This document shows positions 1 through 6,846 of a stretch of 13,174 bases of DNA, one piece after another. The stretch's first letter is position 1. Every line of letters begins with the position of its first letter. The notes beneath the pieces were generated by a model, which was not told where the DNA came from, ran no database searches, and saw nothing but the letters and a program-made list of their open reading frames with translations. A program made the translations under genes and the position numbers. This DNA is from Flavobacteriales bacterium (GTDB lineage: Bacteria; Bacteroidota; Bacteroidia; Flavobacteriales; BACL11). The DNA lies in contig DUAL01000234.1 of assembly GCA_012960835.1 (NCBI GenBank), positions 1,191-14,364 on the forward strand, in the 5' to 3' direction.

Positions 1-1
1 T

Positions 2-835
2 GCTAGTGGATGTGATAGTACAGCTACCTTGAACTTAACGATTAATAATAGTACTGCAACAAGTACTTCTATTACTGTTTGTGATAGTTACACATGGTTA
101 GCTAATAGTACTACTTATACAACGAGTGGAACATATACTAATATTTCTATTACTACTGCTGGTTGTACACTAACTGAGACATTAGTATTAACGATTAATA
201 ATAGTAGTTCATCAAGTACTTATATTACTGCTTGTGATAGTTACAGTTGGAACCTTGTTACATATACAAATAGTGGTGTTTACACTTATACAACTACTAA
301 TGCTAATGGTTGTGATAGTATAGCAACACTTAATCTAGTTATAAATGGTTCTCCAGTAACGCCAATTATTACACAACCTTTTGCAACAACTCTTGCGGTA
401 AGCAATGGTCCTTTTCCTTTTTATCAATGGAAACGAAATTCTATTGCTATTGCAGGAGCAACATCATCTACATTAAATGTCTTCCAAGCTGGTATGTATT
501 CAGTTGAAGTAACCTCAGATGAGGGTTGTAGAAGTGAATCTGCAGGATTCCCAATTGGAGTGACAGGGATTAGTGAGGAGGCATTGAAAGAATTCAAATT
601 ATATCCTAACCCAACACGGGAAGTAGTTTTCTTACAAACTCCTCAACGATTAGGCACGGATTATGCAGTAGAACTTTACGACTCTCAAGGAAAAAGACTG
701 TGGCATGTTGACATTGAGAAACTACATACCAATGAGTTGATGATTAAGATGGCAAATAATGCTAATGGCTTCTATCAGATAATTATAAGATATGCCAATG
801 GAGATGTTTGGAATCAGAAATTAATTAAACAATAA
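2..835 (+). CDS. T9SS-secreted repeat protein, C-terminal part (5' end outside window)
   Basis: The reading frame is open from base 2 with no stop, so this is the 3' end of a longer gene; the TTG at 29 is internal. The visible part has imperfect repeats of about 50 residues, each with the pattern CDSYxW...YTxSGxYT...GC...TLxLxIN. The L-T-I-N anchor recurs at 153 and then 147 bases. After the last repeat comes a short Ig-like stretch (bases about 350-560, ITQP...FYQWKRN...AGATSSTL...AGMYSVEVTS...GC) and then a typical T9SS type A sorting domain (bases about 590-835, KLYPNPTREVVFL ... ELYDSQGKRLW ... NGFYQIII ... QKLIKQ). From family knowledge such proteins cross the outer membrane through the Por/Spr machinery, the C-terminal domain is removed, and they are attached to the surface or released. 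An adhesin-like role is plausible, but the ligand or function cannot be read from this fragment. Confidence 0.88.
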   Translation, partial: ASGCDSTATLNLTINNSTATSTSITVCDSYTWLANSTTYTTSGTYTNISITTAGCTLTETLVLTINNSSSSSTYITACDSYSWNLVTYTNSGVYTYTTTNANGCDSIATLNLVINGSPVTPIITQPFATTLAVSNGPFPFYQWKRNSIAIAGATSSTLNVFQAGMYSVEVTSDEGCRSESAGFPIGVTGISEEALKEFKLYPNPTREVVFLQTPQRLGTDYAVELYDSQGKRLWHVDIEKLHTNELMIKMANNANGFYQIIIRYANGDVWNQKLIKQ

Positions 836-862
836 AAACAATAGAAACAATAAAAACAATGA
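827..862 (+). repeat. 9-bp tandem repeat, four units, spanning a stop and a start codon
   Basis: Four consecutive 9-base units read AAACAATAA, AAACAATAG, AAACAATAA and AAACAATGA. The first unit contains the last two sense codons and the TAA of the upstream secreted protein gene. The fourth contains the ATG (859-861) of the OmpA-family gene. In the upstream frame every unit reads Lys-Gln-stop. Confidence 0.95.
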
Positions 863-2061
863 ATATGAAACGATATTTTAGCATTTTATGCACCATCTTG
901 CCAATGATTATAATGGCACAAGGAGATTTTAATCCCCAATTGGTTGAGCCCGGCAAGTTATCAGTTGGCGTTAATTTCGGCACGGTTTACGATACTGATT
1001 TCTCCAGATTAAATTTGAATGATTTCTCTAGAGAATTGAGTAGTGATCTTTCAGACGATCCTTCTTTCTCGTATTTAGTATCTTTAAATTATCAAGCTAC
1101 ACCATCATTATCTTTTGGTGCAAATTGCGGTTGGGGTTCCATTTATGGTTCAAATGAAATTCATTATTTTAATGGAGAGTATACTCAGGGTAATTTTACT
1201 ACTCAATTGAATATATTTAGTCTAAGTCCAAAAACAATAGTTTATGTTGGTTGTGGAATAGGGGTTATCAAGTATACTGCAACTAGAAGTTTTATTTTTG
1301 ATGATATAACTTTCTTAGAGGAGGAGGGAGAAAGTATGAAAGCTAATATTTCATGTGGCCTAGAATACGAGATTAACGATAAATTATCAGTTGTGATGGA
1401 TGCTTCTTACGAGCGGGTAGCTGATGATGGTTTTGATGCTTGGTCTTATGATGGGACAGGTTATCATAAGTTCTTATATACTTCTGTTGGATTGCGTTTT
1501 GCTTTGGGTGCAAATGAAAACAAAGTAGAGGATTTACAAAAGATGATTGAAGAATTTGGTTCCATTATACCAACATCTCAAGATTATAGAAATCTAGAAG
1601 AGAATTATAGAGCTGTAGAAGAGATTGAGAATTTATTGGATAGAGTAGAATTACGCCTTTCTGAATTAGAAGCCCAAGAACAAGCAGAGGAAAATAAAGA
1701 TTTTGAAACTGCTAAATTCCTTACAGAAGAGTTAAAAGGGCGTTTATTCTTTGCTGCAAATAGTGATGAAGTAAATGTTACTGCGTATCCTGCATTAACA
1801 GATTTTGTGAAGCTTTTAGAAAAGCATCCTTCTTGGTCGGCAGAGGTTATAGGCTATGCTGATAGTGATGCTTCTGAAGAATATAATTTAGAGTTGTCAA
1901 AGAAAAGAGCAATATCTGTTGTAGAATGTTTAAAAGGATTAGGAGTTTCGAGTGAAAGATTAACTTTTGCTTTTAAAGGAGAAAGTGAACCTTTTGTAGA
2001 AAATAATTCTAATGACGGGAAAACACTTAATAGAAGAGTAGAAATAATCACTAAGAAATAG
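859..2061 (+). CDS. OmpA-family outer-membrane protein (N-terminal beta-barrel, C-terminal peptidoglycan-binding domain)
   Basis: A 400-residue protein. Residues 1-20 form a signal peptide ending in MAQ, typical of this phylum. Residues about 30-215 alternate short strands rich in aromatics and glycine and end in YTSVGLRFALG, consistent with a small outer-membrane beta-barrel. Residues about 220-288 are acidic, helical and probably coiled coil (YRNLEENYRAVEEIENLLDR). Residues about 290-400 are an OmpA C-terminal domain: FAANSDEV, then GYADSD with Asp335, then NLELSKKRAISVVECL with Arg350, and a closing NRRVEI. In OmpA homologues the equivalent Asp and Arg contact diaminopimelate of peptidoglycan, so the protein probably links outer membrane and cell wall. 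It starts 23 bases after the preceding stop, with no promoter box in between, so the two genes are probably cotranscribed. ATG 865 is an alternative start that would shorten the signal peptide by two residues. Confidence 0.9.
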   Translation: MNMKRYFSILCTILPMIIMAQGDFNPQLVEPGKLSVGVNFGTVYDTDFSRLNLNDFSRELSSDLSDDPSFSYLVSLNYQATPSLSFGANCGWGSIYGSNEIHYFNGEYTQGNFTTQLNIFSLSPKTIVYVGCGIGVIKYTATRSFIFDDITFLEEEGESMKANISCGLEYEINDKLSVVMDASYERVADDGFDAWSYDGTGYHKFLYTSVGLRFALGANENKVEDLQKMIEEFGSIIPTSQDYRNLEENYRAVEEIENLLDRVELRLSELEAQEQAEENKDFETAKFLTEELKGRLFFAANSDEVNVTAYPALTDFVKLLEKHPSWSAEVIGYADSDASEEYNLELSKKRAISVVECLKGLGVSSERLTFAFKGESEPFVENNSNDGKTLNRRVEIITKK

Positions 2062-2137
2062 AAATATCTGTTGTTGGGATAAAAGTCAGGTGTAAAATCT
2101 AAAATCTACCTCTTTATCAAAGTAAGGATGTAAAATA

Positions 2138-2166
2138 AAAAAAGAGAGCCATAGGCTCTCTTTTTT
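2138..2166. terminator. Bidirectional intrinsic terminator between the OmpA-family gene and tRNA-fMet
   Basis: A perfect inverted repeat AGAGAGCC-ATA-GGCTCTCT is flanked by an A-run on the left and a T-run on the right, so the transcript of either strand forms a GC-containing stem followed by U residues. It lies 77 bases after the OmpA-family stop and 4 bases beyond the 3' end of the tRNA, and so can end both convergent transcripts. Bases 2062-2137 hold nothing else that I can assign. Confidence 0.85.
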
Positions 2167-2170
2167 CTAG

Positions 2171-2243
<73 letters not shown>

Positions 2244-2254
2244 ATTTAGGGCTG

Positions 2255-2285
2255 CAAATATAAGGCATAAACTTTATTTGTCAAT
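2255..2285 (-). promoter_or_regulatory. Promoter of tRNA-fMet
   Basis: On the minus strand there is a perfect -7 box TATATTTG (2262 to 2255), followed by C, with a -33-like ATTG (2285 to 2282) 19 bases upstream. The -7 box ends 11 bases before the mature tRNA 5' end, leaving a few leader bases for RNase P removal. This matches the Bacteroidota consensus TTTG-N17 to 23-TAnnTTTG with one mismatch in the -33 element. Confidence 0.75.
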
Positions 2286-2322
2286 ACTAAGAGCAAAGTT
2301 ATTTTACTCTTTTTCAAAAATG

Positions 2323-2330
2323 TATTTTTG
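2323..2330 (+). promoter_or_regulatory. Putative -7 box of the ABC-F gene, 4 bases before the start codon
   Basis: TATTTTTG followed by C fits TAnnTTTGC exactly. It ends four bases before ATG 2335, so the transcript would have almost no 5' leader. I see no convincing -33 TTTG at the expected distance. If the box is used, the in-frame codons upstream (ATG 2320, TTG 2278) cannot be starts. Confidence 0.5.
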
Positions 2331-2334
2331 CGAC

Positions 2335-4266
2335 ATGATTTCAGTAAGTAATCTTTCATTGTATTTTGGTGGGCAAGATGTGTTCAGTAACATTTCTCTT
2401 ACTGTAAACAAAGGTAATAAAATTGGTTTGGTGGGTAAAAATGGAGCTGGAAAATCCACTTTATTAAATTTATTTTCTACCAAAATAACTCCAAATTCTG
2501 GTGCTGTATCTATTCCAAATAGTTTAAAAATAGGTTATTTAACGCAAGATTTGGATTTTAATGATGGATTAAGCGTGATTGATGAGGCCAAAAAAGCATT
2601 TACAGACATCAACATCTTACAAAAAAGTATAGATAATCTAAATATGGAAATATCCAAACGGACAGATTTTGAGTCGGATTCCTATTTAGAGCTTATCAAT
2701 CAATTGCACGAAAAACAAGAGGAATTTCAAATAAAAGGAGGAAATGATTTGCAAAGTACAATTAGTCAAGTGCTTCTGGGATTGGGTTTTATGCAACCTG
2801 ATTTTACTCGTCAGACTAATGAATTTAGTGGTGGTTGGAGAATGAGAATAGAATTGGCCAAAATTCTTTTGCAAAAACCAGATGTAATGCTACTAGATGA
2901 GCCAACCAATCATTTGGATATTGAATCCATTATTTGGCTAGAAAATTGGCTCAAAAAATATAAAGGAGCTTTGGTTTTGGTATCGCACGATCGCTTGTTT
3001 TTAGATGGTGTAACTAACCGAACGGTTGAAATTGCTTTTGGAAAATTGAATGATTATAAAGCGTCTTATACTAAATATGTTACTCTTAGAAAAGATAGAC
3101 AAGAAAAGCAAATTCAAGCCAAAAAAAATCAAGATAAATACATTGCGGAAACAAAAGTTTTAATCAATAAATTCAGAGCCAAAAAGAACAAAGCTGCTTT
3201 TGCTCAAACCCTTATTAAAAAGTTGGAGAAATTAGAAAGAATTGAGGTAGAACAAGAAGATATTGCAAAAATGAAATTCAAATTTTCTCCCGCTCCTCAT
3301 TCTGGAAAAGTGAGCTTGATAGCAAAAAGTATTTCTAAAAATTATGAAAAATTGCAAGTGCTGAAAGGTGTGAATCTAGAAATTGTAAAAGGAGAAAAAA
3401 TTGCTTTTGTTGGCAAAAATGGAGAGGGGAAAACAACCTTAGCCAAAATAATTGTGGATGAATTAGAGTTTGAAGGAAATGTAAAATTAGGACATCAAGT
3501 CAATATTGGGTATTATGCTCAAAACCAATCTGATTTTTTAGATGAAAACAAAACCGTTCTCCAATGCATACAAGATGCAGCTGATGTAAATACAAGTGGA
3601 AAAGTGCGTGATATTTTGGGCTCATTTTTGTTTTCAAATGATGATGTGGATAAGAAAATAAAAGTGCTTTCAGGAGGTGAAAGAGCAAGGGTTGCCCTTT
3701 GTAAATTACTTTTGGAACCTATTAATTTTCTGATAATGGATGAACCCACCAATCATTTGGATATGATGTCCAAAGACATATTAAAACGAGCATTAAAAGA
3801 TTATGATGGCAGCTTAATTGTTGTATCGCACGATAGAGATTTTTTGCAAGGACTTACTGAGAAGGTATATGAGTTTAAGAATAAAAATATCAAAGAATAC
3901 ATTGGGGATATTAATACTTTTTTAGCAGAAAGAGATTTAATGGATTTCAAACAATTAGAGAAAACAGAAAAAAAGGAAAGCCGAAAAGATAAAAAGGAAG
4001 AACAACTTTCCTATCAGCAGAATAAAGAGCAGATAAGAGAAAAAAGAAAATTACAAAACCGAATTAGCAAATTGGAAAAGCAAATAGATAATTTGGAAAA
4101 AGAGCTAAAACAATTAGATAAGCAATTAGCTGAACCTGCTGAATTTCAAAAACTATCAAAGCAAAAGGGCTTTTTTGACAAGTATCAGCAAAATCAGCTA
4201 AAATTGAATGAAATGGTGCAAGATTGGGAAAATGCTGTAGAGCAATTAGAGCAACAAAAAGCTTAG
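2335..4266 (+). CDS. ABC-F family ATPase (duplicated ATP-binding cassette, no membrane domain)
   Basis: A 643-residue soluble protein with two ABC cassettes in tandem. Cassette 1: Walker A GKNGAGKST (34-42), signature SGGW (from 165), Walker B VMLLDEPTNHLD (Asp188, Glu189). Cassette 2: Walker A GKNGEGKTT (360-368), signature LSGGERAR (from 445), Walker B FLIMDEPTNHLD (Asp469, Glu470). A charged linker (about residues 240-325) joins them, and residues about 540-640 form a Lys/Glu/Gln-rich C-terminal coiled coil. With no transmembrane segment, this is an ABC-F protein, a family that binds the ribosomal E site and acts on stalled or assembling ribosomes. Length and C-terminal coil resemble the Uup/YheS types; the exact subgroup is not decidable here, so no symbol is given. 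Start 2335 gives the usual family N-terminus (MISVSNLSLYFGG). Upstream in-frame codons would add an atypical tail and lie before the -7 box. A drug-resistance role is possible in the family, but nothing here shows it. Confidence 0.93.
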   Translation: MISVSNLSLYFGGQDVFSNISLTVNKGNKIGLVGKNGAGKSTLLNLFSTKITPNSGAVSIPNSLKIGYLTQDLDFNDGLSVIDEAKKAFTDINILQKSIDNLNMEISKRTDFESDSYLELINQLHEKQEEFQIKGGNDLQSTISQVLLGLGFMQPDFTRQTNEFSGGWRMRIELAKILLQKPDVMLLDEPTNHLDIESIIWLENWLKKYKGALVLVSHDRLFLDGVTNRTVEIAFGKLNDYKASYTKYVTLRKDRQEKQIQAKKNQDKYIAETKVLINKFRAKKNKAAFAQTLIKKLEKLERIEVEQEDIAKMKFKFSPAPHSGKVSLIAKSISKNYEKLQVLKGVNLEIVKGEKIAFVGKNGEGKTTLAKIIVDELEFEGNVKLGHQVNIGYYAQNQSDFLDENKTVLQCIQDAADVNTSGKVRDILGSFLFSNDDVDKKIKVLSGGERARVALCKLLLEPINFLIMDEPTNHLDMMSKDILKRALKDYDGSLIVVSHDRDFLQGLTEKVYEFKNKNIKEYIGDINTFLAERDLMDFKQLEKTEKKESRKDKKEEQLSYQQNKEQIREKRKLQNRISKLEKQIDNLEKELKQLDKQLAEPAEFQKLSKQKGFFDKYQQNQLKLNEMVQDWENAVEQLEQQKA

Positions 4267-4286
4267 CTACAATCTAGTTAAAGTAG

Positions 4287-4320
4287 AGATACTATGCTAA
4301 GCATAGTATCTTATTTTTTA
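4287..4320 (+). terminator. Intrinsic terminator of the ABC-F gene
   Basis: A perfect 10-bp inverted repeat, GATACTATGC-TAA-GCATAGTATC (4288-4310), extended by one A-T pair, is followed by TTATTTTTTA. It begins 22 bases after the ABC-F stop. The stem is rather AT-rich, but its perfection and the following T-tract support termination. Confidence 0.75.
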
Positions 4321-4325
4321 TACTT

Positions 4326-4333
4326 TATCTTTG
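4326..4333 (+). promoter_or_regulatory. -7 box of the three-gene operon 4365-5904
   Basis: TATCTTTG followed by C matches TAnnTTTGC exactly and lies between the upstream terminator and the first gene. The start codon is 31 bases beyond it, giving a leader of about 25 A-rich bases. No clear -33 TTTG is visible; the upstream region is the terminator's T-tract. Confidence 0.6.
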
Positions 4334-4364
4334 CCCAAAGAATTAATCAATAAAAATTTAAAAA

Positions 4365-4907
4365 ATGAAAAAATTACTGTTAACACTTATATTAGGCATA
4401 CTAGTTGTTGTTTCTAATGCACAGATAAAACATTTGAAGGGACCAAGAATTGGAGTTACTCTGTTAACTCCTGGGTGGAGTGCTGATATAATTAATGAGG
4501 GGTTTGATTATGATGAGAATTCAAATTATGAGAGTGGTTCTTCAGGTAGTGCATTTATAACACAGTACGGTTGGCAATTAGAAAGCAGATTTGCTGATGG
4601 AGAAAAAGTAGTAGGTATTGTAGAATGGATTGCATTAGTTGGTGGTATGGAAAAAGGTTTGTTTTTGCCATCAGTCTCATCATTAGTGGGGTTGCGCTCT
4701 GATGCTGGAATTGAATTTGCTATAGGACCTAACATATCTTTAAGTGGTGTATCCATGGTTATAAGTACTGGCTATAATTTTAAGTTTGGCAATTTAAATG
4801 TTCCTGTAAATATAGCATTTGTACCTAGTAAATCTGGAGCATGGGGAAATGATAACACAACAGGAGCAAGAATTTCATTGATGGCAGGTTTTAACTTGAG
4901 TAAATAA
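4365..4907 (+). CDS. Small exported protein of unknown function, paralogue A
   Basis: A 180-residue protein with a clear signal peptide (MKKLLLTLILGILVVVSNAQ, cleavage near residue 18-20) and no further membrane helix. The mature part is short glycine-rich strands (GPRIGVTLL, AFITQYGWQLESRF, GIEFAIGPNISLSG, GYNFKFGNLNVPVNIAF) and ends GARISLMAGFNLSK. This suggests an all-beta, possibly outer-membrane protein with aromatic/hydrophobic last strands. The core at residues 79-98, GEKVVGIVEWIALVGGMEKG, is identical in the second paralogue (5260-5904). I recognise no named domain; similar proteins are, as far as I recall, annotated hypothetical. It is the first gene of an operon with 25 bases to the next gene. 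The region before the core (residues 40-62) is acidic and Ser/Gly-rich and differs from the paralogue, so it may be a surface loop. Confidence 0.85.
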   Translation: MKKLLLTLILGILVVVSNAQIKHLKGPRIGVTLLTPGWSADIINEGFDYDENSNYESGSSGSAFITQYGWQLESRFADGEKVVGIVEWIALVGGMEKGLFLPSVSSLVGLRSDAGIEFAIGPNISLSGVSMVISTGYNFKFGNLNVPVNIAFVPSKSGAWGNDNTTGARISLMAGFNLSK

Positions 4908-4932
4908 TTGCAAGTTTATAAAAAGATAAGAA

Positions 4933-5244
4933 ATGAAAAAAGTAGTATTATTTTGTTTGTTTGGGGGCGCTAGTGTTTTTGCTTTTGCCGCTTTCCCAAT
5001 TGAGGCACAAGCATTAATTACAGATGCTGATCCTGAAAGTTTTAAGTTAGATACTTGGGGTCTTATTATAGGGATATTAACAATGCCCTTTCTTTTTTTT
5101 TATGGTTTGCCATGTGCGTTATTATTTATTAATAAGAAACATTTCAGAAAATCATTAGCATTGGGCTGGCTTGCTGGATTAATCTTGCTAATTATAATAG
5201 TTTTACTTGTAAGTTCTGGGCCAGAACAATTATTATTATATTAA
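4933..5244 (+). CDS. Small membrane protein of unknown function
   Basis: A 103-residue hydrophobic protein. Residues 4-22 form a first hydrophobic segment (signal peptide or anchor), then a short polar stretch (PIEAQALITDADPESFKLD) probably outside the cytoplasm. Two further transmembrane helices lie at about 42-66 and 74-94, joined by a basic turn NKKHFRK that should face the cytoplasm. It sits between two paralogous exported-protein genes, 25 bases after the first and 15 before the second, all on the same strand, so it is very probably cotranscribed. I do not recognise the family. Ala-rich residues before FPIEAQA could be a cleavage site, which would leave two helices in the mature protein. 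Confidence 0.8.
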   Translation: MKKVVLFCLFGGASVFAFAAFPIEAQALITDADPESFKLDTWGLIIGILTMPFLFFYGLPCALLFINKKHFRKSLALGWLAGLILLIIIVLLVSSGPEQLLLY

Positions 5245-5259
5245 TTTAAAAATAAAAAA

Positions 5260-5904
5260 ATGAAAAGAATTTTCACAACAATTATACTGAGTATTACTTT
5301 ATTAAGTATGGATGCGCAAGTAGCAAAACTTTCAGGACCAAGAATTGGCTTGACTATGGTTTCCTCAGGTTCATTAGCTAGTATCTTAAGAAAAGATGTA
5401 AGCATGTTTTCTGATGAGATAAGAGAGGAGTGGACAGGGGAAACAGGAAAATATGGCGCAGTTATGTCACAATATGGCTGGCAATGGGAAAGTAGATTTG
5501 CTGATGGGGAAAAAGTAGTTGGTATTGTAGAGTGGATTGCATTAGTTGGAGGAATGGAGAAAGGAATGTTTTTACCCTCTGTTTCCTCCATGGTTGGCTT
5601 ACGTACGGATAAAGGAATTGAATTTGCAGTTGGCCCTAATTTGTCATTAGGTGGTATCGCTATGGTAATTGGTGCAGGTTATAATTTCAAATTTGGGAAA
5701 TTGAATGTTCCTGTAAATATTGCCTATGTACCAAGCATGAACAAGACTTATACCCATGAAGCAGAATATAATTGGATTGATGAATATGATGAGAATGGAA
5801 ATCATATTGGAGGATATGAATTAGAAATATCGCCTGAATATTCTGTAACTCATCCTACTGGAGCAAGAATTTCAGTAATGTTTGGTTTCAATTTAAGTAA
5901 ATAA
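5260..5904 (+). CDS. Small exported protein of unknown function, paralogue B
   Basis: A 214-residue protein with a signal peptide ending at DAQ (residues 1-20). It is a paralogue of the product of 4365-4907 along nearly its whole length: KLSGPRIGLTM, QYGWQWESRFADGEK, an identical 20-residue core (83-102), FLPSVSSMVGLR, GIEFAVGPNLSL, GYNFKFGKLNVPVNIAYVPS and the end TGARISVMFGFNLSK. The main difference is a segment of about 35 residues before the C-terminus (about 162-198: HEAEYNWIDEYDENGNHIGG...). It is acidic and aromatic and replaces a much shorter loop in paralogue A; a longer surface loop is the simplest reading. Changes between the two genes in the core fall at third codon positions, so the sequence is held by selection. 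It is the last gene of the operon, followed by a strong terminator. Function unknown; a beta-barrel or beta-sandwich envelope protein is likely. Confidence 0.85.
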   Translation: MKRIFTTIILSITLLSMDAQVAKLSGPRIGLTMVSSGSLASILRKDVSMFSDEIREEWTGETGKYGAVMSQYGWQWESRFADGEKVVGIVEWIALVGGMEKGMFLPSVSSMVGLRTDKGIEFAVGPNLSLGGIAMVIGAGYNFKFGKLNVPVNIAYVPSMNKTYTHEAEYNWIDEYDENGNHIGGYELEISPEYSVTHPTGARISVMFGFNLSK

Positions 5905-5923
5905 ACCATCTAAAAATTATAAC

Positions 5924-5954
5924 AAAGGGCAACCTAACCGGTTGCCCTTTTTTT
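5924..5954 (+). terminator. Intrinsic terminator after the three-gene operon
   Basis: The 11-bp inverted repeat AAAGGGCAACC / GGTTGCCCTTT, with a five-base loop, runs straight into further T residues. It lies 20 bases after the stop of the last operon gene and 14 bases before the era start codon. Confidence 0.9.
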
Positions 5955-5955
5955 G

Positions 5956-5963
5956 TTTCTTTG
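5956..5963 (+). promoter_or_regulatory. Putative -7 box of the era-der operon
   Basis: TTTCTTTG followed by C matches TAnnTTTGC with one mismatch (T for A at position 2). It lies between the terminator T-run and ATG 5968, four bases before the start. The -33 region would fall inside the terminator hairpin and shows no TTTG. If used, the era transcript would be nearly leaderless, as for the ABC-F gene. Confidence 0.45.
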
Positions 5964-5967
5964 CAAA

Positions 5968-6846
5968 ATGGAACATAAGGCAGGTTTTGTAAATATTATT
6001 GGTAATCCTAATGTAGGGAAATCTACATTAATGAACGCATTAATGGGCGAGAAAATCTCCATTATTACCCACAAAGCACAAACTACGCGTCACCGTATTT
6101 TAGGCATCCTAAATGAAGAGGATTATCAAATTGTTTTCTCGGATACGCCCGGTATTATTAAGCCCGCTTATAAATTGCAAGAAAGCATGATGAATTTTGT
6201 GTATTCTGCTTTCCAAGATGCAGATGTGCTTATTTATTTGGTAGAAATAGGAGAAAGAGCATTGAAAGATGAAGCGTTTTTTGAAAAAATAAAAAACACA
6301 AAAATTCCACTTTTACTTCTTGTAAATAAAATTGATTTGTCCCAGCAAGAAGAAGTTGAAAAACAAATTAATCATTGGAAAGAGCAAGTTCCTAATGCGG
6401 AGATTTTGCCCATTTCAGTACTCAACAAATTTAATATCGATAAGATATTGGAACGAATAATAGAACTCTTGCCAGTATCGCCTGCCTACTATGATAAGGA
6501 TGCAATAACCGACAAACCAAAACGATTTTTTGTTTCAGAAAGCATTCGAGAAAAGATTTTGAAACACTATAAAAAAGAAGTTCCTTATTCAGTTGAGGTA
6601 GAGGTGGAAGAATTTGAAGATGAAGAAAATATTATTAGAATTCGCGCCATTATTTATGTGTTAAGAGAAAGCCAGAGAGGAATTATAATCGGCCATAAGG
6701 GTGCTGGAATTAAAAGAATTGGAACAGAGGCAAGAAAGGATTTGGAGCGCTTTTTCGACAAAAAAATATTTTTGGAAACAGTAGTAAAAGTCAAAAAGAA
6801 TTGGCGTGATGATGACAGACAATTAAAAAGTTTTGGATATGAATAA
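5968..6846 (+). CDS. era: GTPase Era (16S rRNA and 30S subunit maturation)
   Basis: A 292-residue Era protein, the usual length. The N-terminal GTPase domain has G1 GNPNVGKST (12-20), the TT of switch I in HKAQTTRHRI, G3 DTPG (59-62), G4 NKID (120-123) and a G5 region ILPISVLN. The C-terminal KH domain (about 205-285) carries IIIGHKGAGIKRIG with GHKG at 242-245, followed by an amphipathic end KVKKNWRDD. From family knowledge Era binds the 3' end of 16S rRNA through the KH domain and couples GTP hydrolysis to late 30S assembly at the membrane-near cytoplasm. The ATG at 5968 gives the standard start MEHKAGFVNIIG; the upstream TTG at 5953 lies before the likely promoter box and would add five unrelated residues. 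The last eight bases overlap the next gene, der. Confidence 0.97.
   Translation: MEHKAGFVNIIGNPNVGKSTLMNALMGEKISIITHKAQTTRHRILGILNEEDYQIVFSDTPGIIKPAYKLQESMMNFVYSAFQDADVLIYLVEIGERALKDEAFFEKIKNTKIPLLLLVNKIDLSQQEEVEKQINHWKEQVPNAEILPISVLNKFNIDKILERIIELLPVSPAYYDKDAITDKPKRFFVSESIREKILKHYKKEVPYSVEVEVEEFEDEENIIRIRAIIYVLRESQRGIIIGHKGAGIKRIGTEARKDLERFFDKKIFLETVVKVKKNWRDDDRQLKSFGYE

Noticed and set aside
2..360. Regularly spaced direct repeats that could suggest a CRISPR array
   Set aside because: Spacing is 147-153 bases, the frame is open throughout and the translation gives a protein repeat; there are no short palindromic repeats with unique spacers.
2092..2109. Short tandem TAAAATC/TAAAATC after the OmpA-family gene
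   Set aside because: Only two AT-rich copies with no structure or position that suggests a role.
2278..2334. Longer N-terminus for the ABC-F protein from TTG 2278 or ATG 2320
   Set aside because: The added residues are unlike the family N-terminus, and both codons lie upstream of the TATTTTTGC box.
5241..5591. Minus-strand reading frame of 116 codons, with a similar antisense frame at 4526-4756
   Set aside because: Both lie opposite the conserved core of the two paralogous exported proteins; their similarity is a by-product of the sense genes, and they lack start signals and a protein-like pattern.
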